A DNA stretch of 64,000 bases from WHSW01 sp963749365 (GTDB lineage: Bacteria; Actinomycetota; Thermoleophilia; Solirubrobacterales; 70-9), in NCBI GenBank assembly GCA_963749365.1, contig CAVVME010000004.1, positions 124,001 to 188,000 on the forward strand. The letters are read 5' to 3'. Made by a program: the position numbers and the translations under genes. The notes beneath the pieces are model-generated. The model saw nothing but the letters and a program-made list of their open reading frames with translations, made no database searches and was not told the DNA's origin. Below, piece after piece: positions 37,984 to 44,844 of the stretch. Position 1 is the first letter of the stretch. The number at the start of each line of letters is the position of its first letter.

Positions 37984-38997
37984 GTGGCCCGCCTGCGACG
38001 GGTCGACTGCTCAGACCCCGGAATCGAACGGGTTCGCCGGGGTCGCGGGTTCAGCTATCAGCGACAGGACACGGGCGGGCTCGTGACCGACCCCGAGACC
38101 CGGGCCCGGATCGACTCGCTCGCCGTGCCTCCCGCGTGGCGGGACGTCTGGATCTGCGTCGACGAGAAGGGGCACCTGCAGGCGACCGGTTACGACGACG
38201 CCGGGCGCAAGCAGTACCTCTACCACGAGGACTGGCGCAAGCGGCGGGACCGCGAGAAGTTCGACCGGATGATCGATTTCGCCCGCTCGCTCGAGCCGCT
38301 GCGCGCCGCGGTCCGCAACGACCTCGGCCTCCGGGGCCTGGTCCGCGATCGGGTCCTCGGCTGCGCCACCCGTCTGCTCGACCTGGGGTTCTTCCGGGTT
38401 GGCGGCGAGGAGTACCTGGCCGAGAACTCGACCTACGGCCTGACCACCCTGCGCCGGCGGCACCTGGACTTCAAGCGTGGCAGCGCGATGTTCGCCTATC
38501 CGGGCAAGGGCTCGCAGCGTCTCGTGCACGAAATCCGCGACCCGATCTCGATCCCGACCCTGAAGGCGCTGAAGCGCAACCGGCACGGCTCGCAATTGCT
38601 CGTCTACCGGGCGGGAAGGGAGTGGCTGCCGATCCGGGCGGAGGACGTGAACGAGTACATCTCCATCCATGCCGAGGGCGACTTCAGCGCCAAGGACTTC
38701 CGGACTTGGAACGCGACCGTGCTCGCCGCGGTCGGCCTCGCGATCGAGGCTCCGCGAGCCGAAACCAAGACCGCGCGCAAGCGGGCCGTCTCCCGGGTGG
38801 TTGCCAACGTCGCCCGCTATCTCGGCAACACCCCGACCGTGTGCCGCGCGTCCTACATCGACCCCCGTGTCGTCGATCGCTTCCTGGCCGGGGATCGACT
38901 CGGCGCGGTGGTCGATGAGCTCCAGTCCGCCGACGGTCCCGAGGTGTTTCCGGAGCGTGAGGCGATCGAGAGCGCGGTGATCCGCCTGTTGGCCTGA
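37984..38997 (+). CDS. DNA topoisomerase IB
   Basis: The 337-residue enzyme matches poxvirus-type bacterial TopIB: RGRGFSYQRQDTGGLV, ARIDSLAVPPAWRDVWIC, KQYLYHEDW, the catalytic Arg/Lys region RVGGEEYLAENSTYGLTTLR and the active-site Tyr in CRASYIDP near residue 290. It relaxes both positive and negative supercoils. GTG 37984 directly follows the phosphatase stop, so the two are co-transcribed. A topoisomerase inside a SigB regulatory module is unusual. Confidence 0.92.
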   Translation: MARLRRVDCSDPGIERVRRGRGFSYQRQDTGGLVTDPETRARIDSLAVPPAWRDVWICVDEKGHLQATGYDDAGRKQYLYHEDWRKRRDREKFDRMIDFARSLEPLRAAVRNDLGLRGLVRDRVLGCATRLLDLGFFRVGGEEYLAENSTYGLTTLRRRHLDFKRGSAMFAYPGKGSQRLVHEIRDPISIPTLKALKRNRHGSQLLVYRAGREWLPIRAEDVNEYISIHAEGDFSAKDFRTWNATVLAAVGLAIEAPRAETKTARKRAVSRVVANVARYLGNTPTVCRASYIDPRVVDRFLAGDRLGAVVDELQSADGPEVFPEREAIESAVIRLLA

Positions 38998-39021
38998 GCC
39001 GCCCCACTACCATCCCGGGCA

Positions 39022-39852
39022 ATGGCACGCAGAGCCCTGCGGTCGAGCGGAGCGGACGATCGTCAGGAGGACGGGCCGGCGACAGCCGCCGTCCCGGCCG
39101 TGCTCGCCGACGATCGCGTGCTCGAGCGCCGCGCAGCAACCGACCCGCGGGCGCGTGAGCTGCTGATCGAACGTCACCAGGGGCTGGCGAGGGCGCTCGC
39201 GCTCCGCTACCGGGCCAGCGGCGAACCGATCGACGACCTGATCCAGGTGGCGAGCCTGGGGCTTGTCAACGCGGCGAACCGCTACGACCCCGACCGGGGC
39301 GTGCCGTTCTCGACCTTCGCCGTGCCGACGATCCTCGGCGAGCTGCGGCGCCACTTCCGCGACCACGGCTGGTCCGTGCACCTCCCGCGCGGGTTGAAGG
39401 AGCGGGTGCTGGAGACCAAGTCGGCGATCGAGCGGCTGAACCAGGAGCTCCAGCGCTCTCCGACCGCCGAGGAGCTGGCCGAGCACATGGGGCTTTCGCT
39501 GGACGAGGTGCTCGACGCGCTGACGGCGAGGCACGAGTCGCAGGCGCTCTCGCTCGACGCGCCGGCCGGGGCTTCGGAGGACGAGGACCTGCCGTTGATC
39601 GAGGCGGCGGGGAGCATCGACCCGGGGTTCGACGCGGTCGATTACCGCGAAGCGCTCCAGCACGTGGTCGACAAGCTCTCGCCCGAGGAACGCGAGTTGC
39701 TCGAGATGAGGTTCGGCGCCGAGCTGCCCCAGCGCGAGATCGCCGAACGACTCGGCACCTCGCAGATGCAGGTCTCCCGCCTGCTGCGAAGGGTGCTCGA
39801 CCGGCTGCGGATCCTCGCCGCCGAGCGCGAGCAAGCCCCCCCGCCCCGCTGA
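39022..39852 (+). CDS. SigB/SigF/SigG-type RNA polymerase sigma factor
   Basis: The 276-residue protein has region 2 (DLIQVASLGLVNAANRYDPD, RGVPFSTFAVPTILGELRRH), region 3 (HLPRGLKERVLETKSAIERL, SPTAEELAEHMGLSLDEV) and region 4 (LSPEERELLEMRFGAELPQR, IAERLGTSQMQVSRLLRRVL). FSTFA plus VPTILGELRRHFRDHGW is specific to group 3 stress/sporulation factors. GTTT/GGGTAT promoters around this gene fit its expected recognition. It is 25 bp downstream of topoisomerase IB. Confidence 0.95.
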   Translation: MARRALRSSGADDRQEDGPATAAVPAVLADDRVLERRAATDPRARELLIERHQGLARALALRYRASGEPIDDLIQVASLGLVNAANRYDPDRGVPFSTFAVPTILGELRRHFRDHGWSVHLPRGLKERVLETKSAIERLNQELQRSPTAEELAEHMGLSLDEVLDALTARHESQALSLDAPAGASEDEDLPLIEAAGSIDPGFDAVDYREALQHVVDKLSPEERELLEMRFGAELPQREIAERLGTSQMQVSRLLRRVLDRLRILAAEREQAPPPR

Positions 39853-39899
39853 TCGCGGTTCCGCGCCCGGCGGCTCACGCGGATATTCTTGGCGCCGAG

Positions 39900-40217
39900 A
39901 TGGGCGAGTTCTCAGTCGAGATCGACGAGCGGGACAATGGCGAGGTGATACTGACCCCGGACGGCGAGCTCGACCTGGCTACGGCGCCCGTGCTCGAGGC
40001 CCGCCTCGCGGAGGCCGAATCGACCAACCCCGAGCTGATCGTCATCCAGATGACCGCCGTCGGGTTCATCGATTCGACCGGCCTCCGCGTCCTGCTCAGC
40101 GCCGCCGCCCGCGCCCGCGCCGGAGGCTGGCGGTTTCAGATCTCGGCACCGGCCGAGCAGGTCTCGAAGCTGCTCGAGCTGACCCGCAGCGACACGGTGC
40201 TCGAGATCGTCCCCTAA
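39900..40217 (+). CDS. STAS-domain anti-sigma factor antagonist
   Basis: The 105-residue protein is a single STAS domain with the phosphorylatable Ser in GFIDSTGLRVLLSA (about residue 61). In partner switching, the unphosphorylated form binds the HATPase protein and releases the sigma factor. It lies 48 bp after the sigma gene, and it converges with a small membrane gene, overlapping by 4 bp. Confidence 0.93.
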   Translation: MGEFSVEIDERDNGEVILTPDGELDLATAPVLEARLAEAESTNPELIVIQMTAVGFIDSTGLRVLLSAAARARAGGWRFQISAPAEQVSKLLELTRSDTVLEIVP

Positions 40218-40537
40218 TAGTCCCTTTCCCTCGCGTCGTCCTCGCTGTCGGGGTCGATTCGCGCCGCCTTCTCCTCTCGAGACGCCGCCGCCTGTGACTG
40301 GCGGCGCGCACGCAGAGCGCGCTCCTCCGCCTCGGCGCTCTCGCGCTCGGCTCGTGCGGCCTGCTCGGCGGCTGCAGCGTGCTCTCGATCGGCTTCGGCG
40401 TGCTCGAGCTCTGCACGCTCCCGCAGGGCCCCCGCCTCTCGGGATCGGCGTTCGTGATTGGCCCGCCCCGACCTGACCGCGACCACGACCAGCACGATCA
40501 CGAGCACGATCGCCGCGACGATCAAAACGACGGTCAT
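40214..40537 (-). CDS. Single-pass membrane protein with coiled coil
   Basis: The 107-residue product starts with a membrane helix (VVLIVAAIVLVIVLVVVAVR) followed by about 75 residues of Ala/Glu/Arg-rich heptads (HAEADREHAAAAEQAARAER), predicted coiled coil. Similar coiled-coil proteins occur at 53166 and 53807. No family is recognised. GAGAGGAG precedes the ATG. Confidence 0.7.
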   Translation of the reverse strand: MTVVLIVAAIVLVIVLVVVAVRSGRANHERRSREAGALRERAELEHAEADREHAAAAEQAARAERESAEAEERALRARRQSQAAASREEKAARIDPDSEDDARERDY

Positions 40538-40558
40538 CTCGATTCTCCTCTCCTCGCG

Positions 40559-41143
40559 CTACCTCGCACCGAGGGTCGCCTCCCGCTGCTTGCGGTGAAC
40601 ACCCTCCGCGAACTCCTCCACCGCCTTCGAGCAGAAGGCCTCGAGGTCCTCCGGCTTGCGGCTGGTGACCAAGCCGGCGTCGGTATGGACCTCCTCGTCG
40701 ACCCAAGTGCCGCCGGCATTGCGGATGTCGGTCCGCAGGCTCGGCCATGACGTCAGGGTCCGGCCGTCGACGACCCCAGCCTCGATCAGCGTCCACGGCG
40801 CGTGGCAGATCGCCGCCACCGGCTTGCCGGATTCGAAGAACGCCCGCACGAAACCGACCGCCCGCTCGTCGGCGCGAAGCAGGTCCGGGTTCGCGACCCC
40901 GCCCGGAAGCAGAAGGCCGTCGTAGCTGTCGGGATCGGCGTCGTCGAGATCGCGATCGACCGCGAACGTGTCCGCCTTGTCGAGGTGGTCGAAGGCCTGC
41001 ACCTCGCCCTCCTCGGGGGCGATCAACTCCCGCTCGGCGCCCGCTGCGCCGATCGCCTCCCACGGCTCGGTCAACTCGACCTGCTCGACGCCCTCGTTGG
41101 CGACCAGGAACGCGATCCGCTTGCCCTGAAGCTCTTCGCCCAT
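40559..41143 (-). CDS. DJ-1/PfpI-family protein (YhbO-like)
   Basis: The 194-residue protein has GKRIAFLVANEGVEQVELTE, DGLLLPGGVANPDLLRAD and the nucleophile Cys in VAAICHAPWTLIEAG, with TSWPSLRTDIRNAGG further on. This is the PfpI/YhbO branch (stress-linked deglycase or chaperone-like activity). A SigB-type promoter lies upstream, and GAGAGGAG precedes the ATG. Confidence 0.92.
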   Translation of the reverse strand: MGEELQGKRIAFLVANEGVEQVELTEPWEAIGAAGAERELIAPEEGEVQAFDHLDKADTFAVDRDLDDADPDSYDGLLLPGGVANPDLLRADERAVGFVRAFFESGKPVAAICHAPWTLIEAGVVDGRTLTSWPSLRTDIRNAGGTWVDEEVHTDAGLVTSRKPEDLEAFCSKAVEEFAEGVHRKQREATLGAR

Positions 41144-41188
41144 CAGCTCTCCTCTCGTGGCTGCTTCCCGTGCCTTGCTATTCGGTAC

Positions 41189-41213
41189 CTACCCGGCGGG
41201 TCGGCTCCTATTC
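41189..41213 (-). promoter_or_regulatory. SigB-type promoter of the DJ-1/PfpI gene
   Basis: Reading leftwards: GAAT (41213-41210), 15 nt, GGGTAG (41194-41189). The last -10 base departs from consensus. The leader of about 40 nt includes a good ribosome-binding site. Confidence 0.5.
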
Positions 41214-41241
41214 GCGGGACACCTCTCTCGCGACTCGGCGC

Positions 41242-41267
41242 GATTGGCCCGCGCGTTGAAGGGGTAT
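41242..41267 (+). promoter_or_regulatory. SigB-type promoter of the AI-2E-type permease gene
   Basis: GATT (41242-41245), 16 nt, GGGTAT (41262-41267). GTG 41277 begins 10 nt after the -10 box, so the mRNA would be leaderless or nearly so. Confidence 0.65.
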
Positions 41268-41276
41268 CCGGTGGGT

Positions 41277-42359
41277 GTGCTCGATCATCGGCAGCTCCAC
41301 CCCGCTTACGGCGCCGTCCTGCTGGCGGCCGGGCTGCTGGTCTTCGGCCTTCTGTTCCAGCAGCTGGTCACGCTCTTGGTCGCGGTCCTGGTCACGATCC
41401 TGGTCGCGATCCCGCTCTCCGCGGCAGCGAGCCGGCTCGAGCGTCGTGGGCTTCCGAGACCGGTCGGAGCGCTCGCGGCCCTGCTCGCGGGGGTCGCCGC
41501 CCTCGCGGGCCTGCTGGCGCTGCTGGTGCCGCCGCTGGTCGAGCAGGGCGAGCGGCTGGTCGAGGACATCCCCGGGATCGTCGACGAACTCAGCACCAAG
41601 ATCGGCGCCCTGGCGGGAAGCTCGCCGGAGCAGACAGGAGAGTCGATCCAGTCGTTCCTGGAGCAGTACACCGAGGACCCGGCGCGCCTGCTCGCTCCGC
41701 TCGCCTCGGTCGGGGTCGACGTCGCCGGCGCGCTGGCGATCCTGTTGGTGATCGTGCTCACCGCCTACTACATGGCGGCGAGCCCGCGGCCGCTGCTCGA
41801 CGGCGCCCTGTCGCTGGTCAAGCCCGCGCGCCGCGAGGCGACCCGGCAGGCGATGGACCGCCTGCGAACGGCCTGGATCGGCTGGATGCAGGGGGTGCTT
41901 ATCGACATGGTGATCACCGGGGTGCTGCTCTACGTCGCGCTGCTCGTGATCGGCATCGACTTCGCGATCTTCTTCGCCGTCCTCTCCGCGCTGCTGGTCG
42001 TGATCCCCTACTTCGGCGCGATCGCCGGCGCGATCCCACCGGTGCTGTTCGCGCTCAGCTACTCGCCGGGCAAGGCGGCGCTCGTGCTCGGGGTCTACGT
42101 CCTGATCCAGCAGCTGGAGAGCAACGTGACGATCCCGCTGGTGATGGCGCAGCGGGTCAAGCTGCATCCGGCGATGGTCGCGATCGGCGTCGTGATCGTC
42201 GGCAAGCTGTTCGGCTTCGTCGGGCTCTTCGTCGCCGTGCCGATCCTGTCGCTGATCGTCGTCCTGGTCGACGAGCTCTGGGCCCGTCCGCTCGACGACC
42301 GAGAGGGGATTCAGGAGGCCGACTCGCTCGCGGTGGCCGTGCAGAGCCCGATTGATTGA
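41277..42359 (+). CDS. AI-2E family (YhhQ/PerM-type) transporter
   Basis: The protein of about 360 residues has seven to eight membrane helices, including LVTLLVAVLVTILVAIPLSA and the family hallmark region VIPYFGAIAGAIPPVLFALS followed by QQLESNVTIPLVMAQRVKLH. The family (PF01594) includes TqsA, various ion antiporters and permeases of unknown substrate. The frame extends upstream to 41157, but that part overlaps the promoter. GTG 41277 (or 41271) fits the promoter and the start of the first helix. Confidence 0.85.
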   Translation: MLDHRQLHPAYGAVLLAAGLLVFGLLFQQLVTLLVAVLVTILVAIPLSAAASRLERRGLPRPVGALAALLAGVAALAGLLALLVPPLVEQGERLVEDIPGIVDELSTKIGALAGSSPEQTGESIQSFLEQYTEDPARLLAPLASVGVDVAGALAILLVIVLTAYYMAASPRPLLDGALSLVKPARREATRQAMDRLRTAWIGWMQGVLIDMVITGVLLYVALLVIGIDFAIFFAVLSALLVVIPYFGAIAGAIPPVLFALSYSPGKAALVLGVYVLIQQLESNVTIPLVMAQRVKLHPAMVAIGVVIVGKLFGFVGLFVAVPILSLIVVLVDELWARPLDDREGIQEADSLAVAVQSPID

Positions 42360-42374
42360 TCGCGTTTCGGGTAT
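42350..42374 (+). promoter_or_regulatory. SigB-type promoter of the Rho_N-like gene
   Basis: GATT (42350-42353), 15 nt, GGGTAT (42369-42374), 30 bp upstream of ATG 42404. The -35 box overlaps the end of the permease gene. Confidence 0.65.
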
Positions 42375-42403
42375 CGAGGGGGTCGAATCGGAAGGAGAGA
42401 CCG

Positions 42404-42748
42404 ATGCCTCCGAGAGGAGTGAGGAAGGGAAGCAAGCGCGCTCGCCAGTACGAGCACATCAAGGAGGGCGAGCTCGACCGCGGCGCCTCCGAGGGGCGTG
42501 CCGAGGAGATCGCCGCGCGGACCGTGAACAAGGAGCGGGCCCGTTCGGGCGAGTCACGCCAGCGCTCTCGCAGCTCGGTCGAGGACATCTCGTCGGGGCG
42601 CCGGGGCGGTAAGCGCTCCGGTCGGTCAGGGCCGCGCGGGCGGACCCGTGAGCAGCTCTACAACGAGGCCAAGCAGCTCGGGATCGAGGGGCGCTCGAAG
42701 ATGAGCAAGGCGCAGCTCCAGCGCGCCGTGGCGGGCAAGAAGGGCTAG
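42404..42748 (+). CDS. Small basic protein with C-terminal Rho_N/SAP-like motif
   Basis: The 114-residue protein opens MPPRGVRKGSKRARQYEHIK, has a Ser/Arg-rich centre and ends in REQLYNEAKQLGIEGRSKMS KAQLQRAV, a helix-turn-helix-like Rho termination factor N-terminal/SAP motif that binds nucleic acid. Homologues are often labelled plasmid stabilisation proteins. SigB-type promoter and GGAAGGAG upstream. Likely a stress-induced nucleoid- or RNA-binding protein. Confidence 0.8.
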   Translation: MPPRGVRKGSKRARQYEHIKEGELDRGASEGRAEEIAARTVNKERARSGESRQRSRSSVEDISSGRRGGKRSGRSGPRGRTREQLYNEAKQLGIEGRSKMSKAQLQRAVAGKKG

Positions 42749-42783
42749 TTCCGGAAACGCCCGCTGAGCGGGACGCGAGAAGG

Positions 42784-42809
42784 GTTTTGGGCGACCCCGC
42801 GACGGGTAT
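42784..42809 (+). promoter_or_regulatory. SigB-type promoter of small RNA copy 1
   Basis: GTTT (42784-42787), 16 nt, GGGTAT (42804-42809): a perfect match to the SigB consensus. No protein-coding start follows; the terminal helix of the RNA element begins 8 nt later. Confidence 0.8.
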
Positions 42810-42816
42810 GGACCGA

Positions 42817-42950
42817 TCAGGCGAGCGCGGAGGCCTGGATTCGAGCAGCTTTTACCGCCTCGGCGGTTCCTGCTCGGGACAAACGACCAACCCTCGGTTT
42901 CATGCAATCCCCAGCGAGGGCGCGGCGTCCAGGCTTCCGCGGTCGCCTGG
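42817..42950 (+). ncRNA. Candidate SigB-dependent structured RNA, copy 1
   Basis: The 134-nt element has a terminal helix: 42818-42839 pairs with 42928-42949 (20 Watson-Crick pairs, one G-U, one mismatch). Inside are hairpin A (CGAGCAG 42842-42848 with CTGCTCG 42870-42876, capped by ACCGC/GCGGT) and hairpin B (CCCTCG 42891-42896 with CGAGGG 42915-42920) carrying an 18-nt loop that contains ATCCCCA. A consensus SigB promoter ends 8 nt upstream. No ORF fits the element. A second copy with the same fold lies at 43869. No T tract follows, so the 3' end may be processed. Confidence 0.7.
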
Positions 42951-42973
42951 CAGGACGATCACCCGCCGACGGC

Positions 42974-42998
42974 GTTAGCGGCGGAGCGGACCGGGTAT
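42974..42998 (+). promoter_or_regulatory. SigB-type promoter of csbD-like gene
   Basis: GTTA (42974-42977), 15 nt, GGGTAT (42993-42998), 53 bp upstream of ATG 43051. Confidence 0.75.
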
Positions 42999-43050
42999 GA
43001 GCCCGGGGGAACCTGGAAGAAGAGATGTTGAAGACGATCGAGGAGGAACT

Positions 43051-43239
43051 ATGAGCCTGATCGACAAGATCACCGGCCGGGCCAAGGAGGTCGCCGGAGA
43101 CCTCGCGGGAGATCGCAAGACCCGCGAGCAGGGTCGCAAGGAGCAGCTCAAGGGCGAAAAGAAGGACGAGCTTGACCGCGCCCAGGACCGCGCCGACCAC
43201 AAGGCCGACGAGGTCGCGGATCTGGAGCGGCGTACCTGA
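43051..43239 (+). CDS. CsbD-family stress protein
   Basis: The 62-residue protein (MSLIDKITGRAKEVAGDLAG, then KGEKKDELDRAQDRADHKAD) matches CsbD, a small helical SigB-controlled protein of Bacillus and relatives. Function is unknown. AGGAGG precedes ATG, a SigB-type promoter lies upstream and a strong terminator downstream, so it is a single-gene transcript. Confidence 0.88.
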   Translation: MSLIDKITGRAKEVAGDLAGDRKTREQGRKEQLKGEKKDELDRAQDRADHKADEVADLERRT

Positions 43240-43271
43240 AGCAGCCAGATGTCGGCTGACGGGGGTGCCAC

Positions 43272-43305
43272 AGAGAGCCCTCCCCACCCCGGGGGAGGGT
43301 TCTCT
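43272..43305 (+). terminator. Rho-independent terminator after csbD
   Basis: A 14-bp stem (AGAGAGCCCTCCCC with its complement, one G-U) and a 6-nt loop is followed by TTTTC. This is the best intrinsic terminator in the window. Confidence 0.92.
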
Positions 43306-43344
43306 TTTTCCTGCACCGGTCCTTAACTGATGAACGGAGGAGAG

Positions 43345-43830
43345 ATGGCCGAGGTCAACACGCTGGAGGAGAAGCTCGCCGAGGTGCTGGGGCTCGCACA
43401 GGCAGCGCAGGGAGCGACCGAGCAAGTCGAGGGGCTGGTCGACGACGAGGACGTGAAGCAGCGACTGCAGGAGATGCGCGCCGAGGCGGAGGAAACCGAG
43501 CGGCGCTGTGTCGAGCTCGCGGACGAACGCGAGGGCAAGAAGACCGCGATCCTCGACAAGGCCCGCGAGACGAAGTCAGAGGCCGAGGAGATGATGACCA
43601 CCTACCTCGGTTCAGACTCCGACGGGCTCGACGGCTTCGAGTTCCTGACCATGGCCGAGGCCGGTGAGGTCGGCCACTGGGCGGTGCTCGGAAAGCTCAA
43701 CGAGAAGGCCAACGAACAGAAGGTCGACGAGCTCGTGCAGTGGGCGCTGCCAATCCAGGAACGCCACTTCGAGACTGTCAAGGAATGCGCTTTGCAGCTC
43801 GCGGGCGAGGACGATCCGTACGCGGAGTAG
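43345..43830 (+). CDS. Helical Glu-rich protein of unknown function
   Basis: The 161-residue product is almost all helix: LEEKLAEVLGLAQAAQGATE, RLQEMRAEAEETERRCVELA, and a C-terminal WALPIQERHFETVKECALQL. The Glu/His spacing and overall bundle suggest a ferritin-like or DUF892-related fold, but this is not certain. ATG 43345 was chosen over 43330 because GGAGGAGAG lies directly before it. It sits between two SigB-controlled elements. Confidence 0.7.
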   Translation: MAEVNTLEEKLAEVLGLAQAAQGATEQVEGLVDDEDVKQRLQEMRAEAEETERRCVELADEREGKKTAILDKARETKSEAEEMMTTYLGSDSDGLDGFEFLTMAEAGEVGHWAVLGKLNEKANEQKVDELVQWALPIQERHFETVKECALQLAGEDDPYAE

Positions 43831-43835
43831 AACGC

Positions 43836-43860
43836 GTTTACCCCGCCCCGGCCGGGGTAT
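43836..43860 (+). promoter_or_regulatory. SigB-type promoter of small RNA copy 2
   Basis: GTTT (43836-43839), 15 nt, GGGTAT (43855-43860), directly after the stop at 43830. The terminal helix of the second RNA element begins 9 nt downstream. Confidence 0.8.
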
Positions 43861-43868
43861 CGGCGGCT

Positions 43869-44003
43869 CAGGCGAGCGCGGAGGCCTGGACTCGGAGAGC
43901 AATTCCGCTTCACTGCGGGGGGTTCTGTCCGGGGAGATCAAGCGCCCGTCGGCCCAACGTCATCCCCAACGAGGGTCGGCGTCCAGGTCTCCGCGCTCGT
44001 CTG
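43869..44003 (+). ncRNA. Candidate SigB-dependent structured RNA, copy 2
   Basis: The 135-nt element has a 23-bp terminal helix (43869-43891 with 43981-44003) without mismatches and two G-U pairs. The first 22 nt equal those of copy 1 exactly, while the 3' arm differs yet still pairs. Hairpin A (TCGGA 43892-43896 with TCCGG 43928-43932, inner CCGC/GCGG) and hairpin B (CCC-G-TCG 43945-43951 with CGAGGG 43970-43975) repeat the architecture. The 18-nt loop of B again carries ATCCCCA at the same place. A perfect-type SigB promoter precedes it. Confidence 0.7.
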
Positions 44004-44054
44004 CCCTGCCGATCCAGGAGGAGTGAGAACCGGGCCGGCCGCAGTGCGGATAGC

Positions 44055-44079
44055 GATACGGCGCCGCTCGAGTGGGTAC
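44055..44079 (+). promoter_or_regulatory. SigB-type promoter of the Holin-X gene
   Basis: GATA (44055-44058), 15 nt, GGGTAC (44074-44079). ATG 44090 begins 11 nt after the -10 box and lacks a Shine-Dalgarno sequence. The -35 box is weak. Confidence 0.55.
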
Positions 44080-44089
44080 CTCCCGGACG

Positions 44090-44497
44090 ATGAGCTCACA
44101 AGAGCAAGCCTCGGTCAGCGAACTCGTGCAGCGGCTCTCGGAGCAGACGTCCGAGCTCGCCCGTAGGGAAGTCGAGTTGGCAAAGGCGGAGGTAGCCGAG
44201 AAGGGCAAGCGCTTGGGTGTCGGCGCCGGCGCGTTCGGGGCCGCCGGGATAGCCGGGCTGTTCGCGCTCGCGGCCCTGACCGCGGGGGCGATCCTGCTGC
44301 TTGGGACCGCAATCGCCGACTGGCTGGCGGCGCTGATCGTAGCGGCGGTCTACGCGCTCGCCGCGGGCGGATTGGCGCTCGCCGGCAGGCGACAGGTTGA
44401 GGAAGGAGCTCCGCCGCTGCCGGAGCGGGCGATCCAGAGCACGAAGCGGGATATCGACGCCGCGAAAACCGGCGTCAAGGAGGGCCGACATGGCTGA
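44090..44497 (+). CDS. Actinobacterial Holin-X (phage_holin_3_6-like) family protein
   Basis: The 135-residue protein begins with an amphipathic helix (VSELVQRLSEQTSELARREV, ELAKAEVAEKGKRLGVG) and two membrane helices (AAGIAGLFALAALTAGAILL; DWLAALIVAAVYALAAGGLA), the layout of PF07332. Despite the name, these are chromosomal stress-type membrane proteins found next to DUF3618. Probably leaderless. It overlaps the DUF3618 gene by 8 bp. Confidence 0.85.
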   Translation: MSSQEQASVSELVQRLSEQTSELARREVELAKAEVAEKGKRLGVGAGAFGAAGIAGLFALAALTAGAILLLGTAIADWLAALIVAAVYALAAGGLALAGRRQVEEGAPPLPERAIQSTKRDIDAAKTGVKEGRHG

Positions 44498-44834
44498 GGA
44501 CAAGGCGGAGTCGAAGCAAGCGTCGAGGTCTCCGGAGGAGATCGAGGCCGAGGTCGCAGAGACTCGCGAGCAGCTCGGCGAGACCGTTGCGGCGCTGGCG
44601 GAGAAGACGGATGTCAAGAAGCAGGCCAAGGCCAAAGTGCAGGACACCAAGCAGGCCGCCGAGGAGAAAGCGACGCAGACCGCGGAAGCGGCAAAGCGAA
44701 CGCTCGGCGAGGCGCCGCAGCGGGCAGAGACGATGGCCGGTCGGGCTCTTGCCACCGTCCGCGCGAACCCGGTCCCGGTGGCTGTCGGGACGGTCGCGGC
44801 GCTGACAATCGTCGTCGTCCTGCGGCGTCGCTAG
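44490..44834 (+). CDS. DUF3618 protein
   Basis: The 114-residue protein has SPEEIEAEVAETREQLGETV at the N-terminus (the DUF3618 core), a Lys/Ala-rich helix and a C-terminal membrane helix (VPVAVGTVAALTIVVVLRRR). It usually accompanies the Holin-X protein. ATG 44490 overlaps the preceding gene and follows AAGGAGGG. Confidence 0.88.
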   Translation: MAEDKAESKQASRSPEEIEAEVAETREQLGETVAALAEKTDVKKQAKAKVQDTKQAAEEKATQTAEAAKRTLGEAPQRAETMAGRALATVRANPVPVAVGTVAALTIVVVLRRR

Positions 44835-44844
44835 GCCGGGCGTG

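Noticed and set aside
42626..43913. Small minus-strand frames with a shared GLRAR-type peptide
   Set aside because: The similarity comes from the duplicated RNA element, not from conserved coding.
42784..44003. MITE-like transposable element explanation for the two 134-nt elements
   Set aside because: Not fully excluded, but no target-site duplication is visible, divergence is uneven between the arms, and each copy has its own correctly spaced SigB-type promoter.
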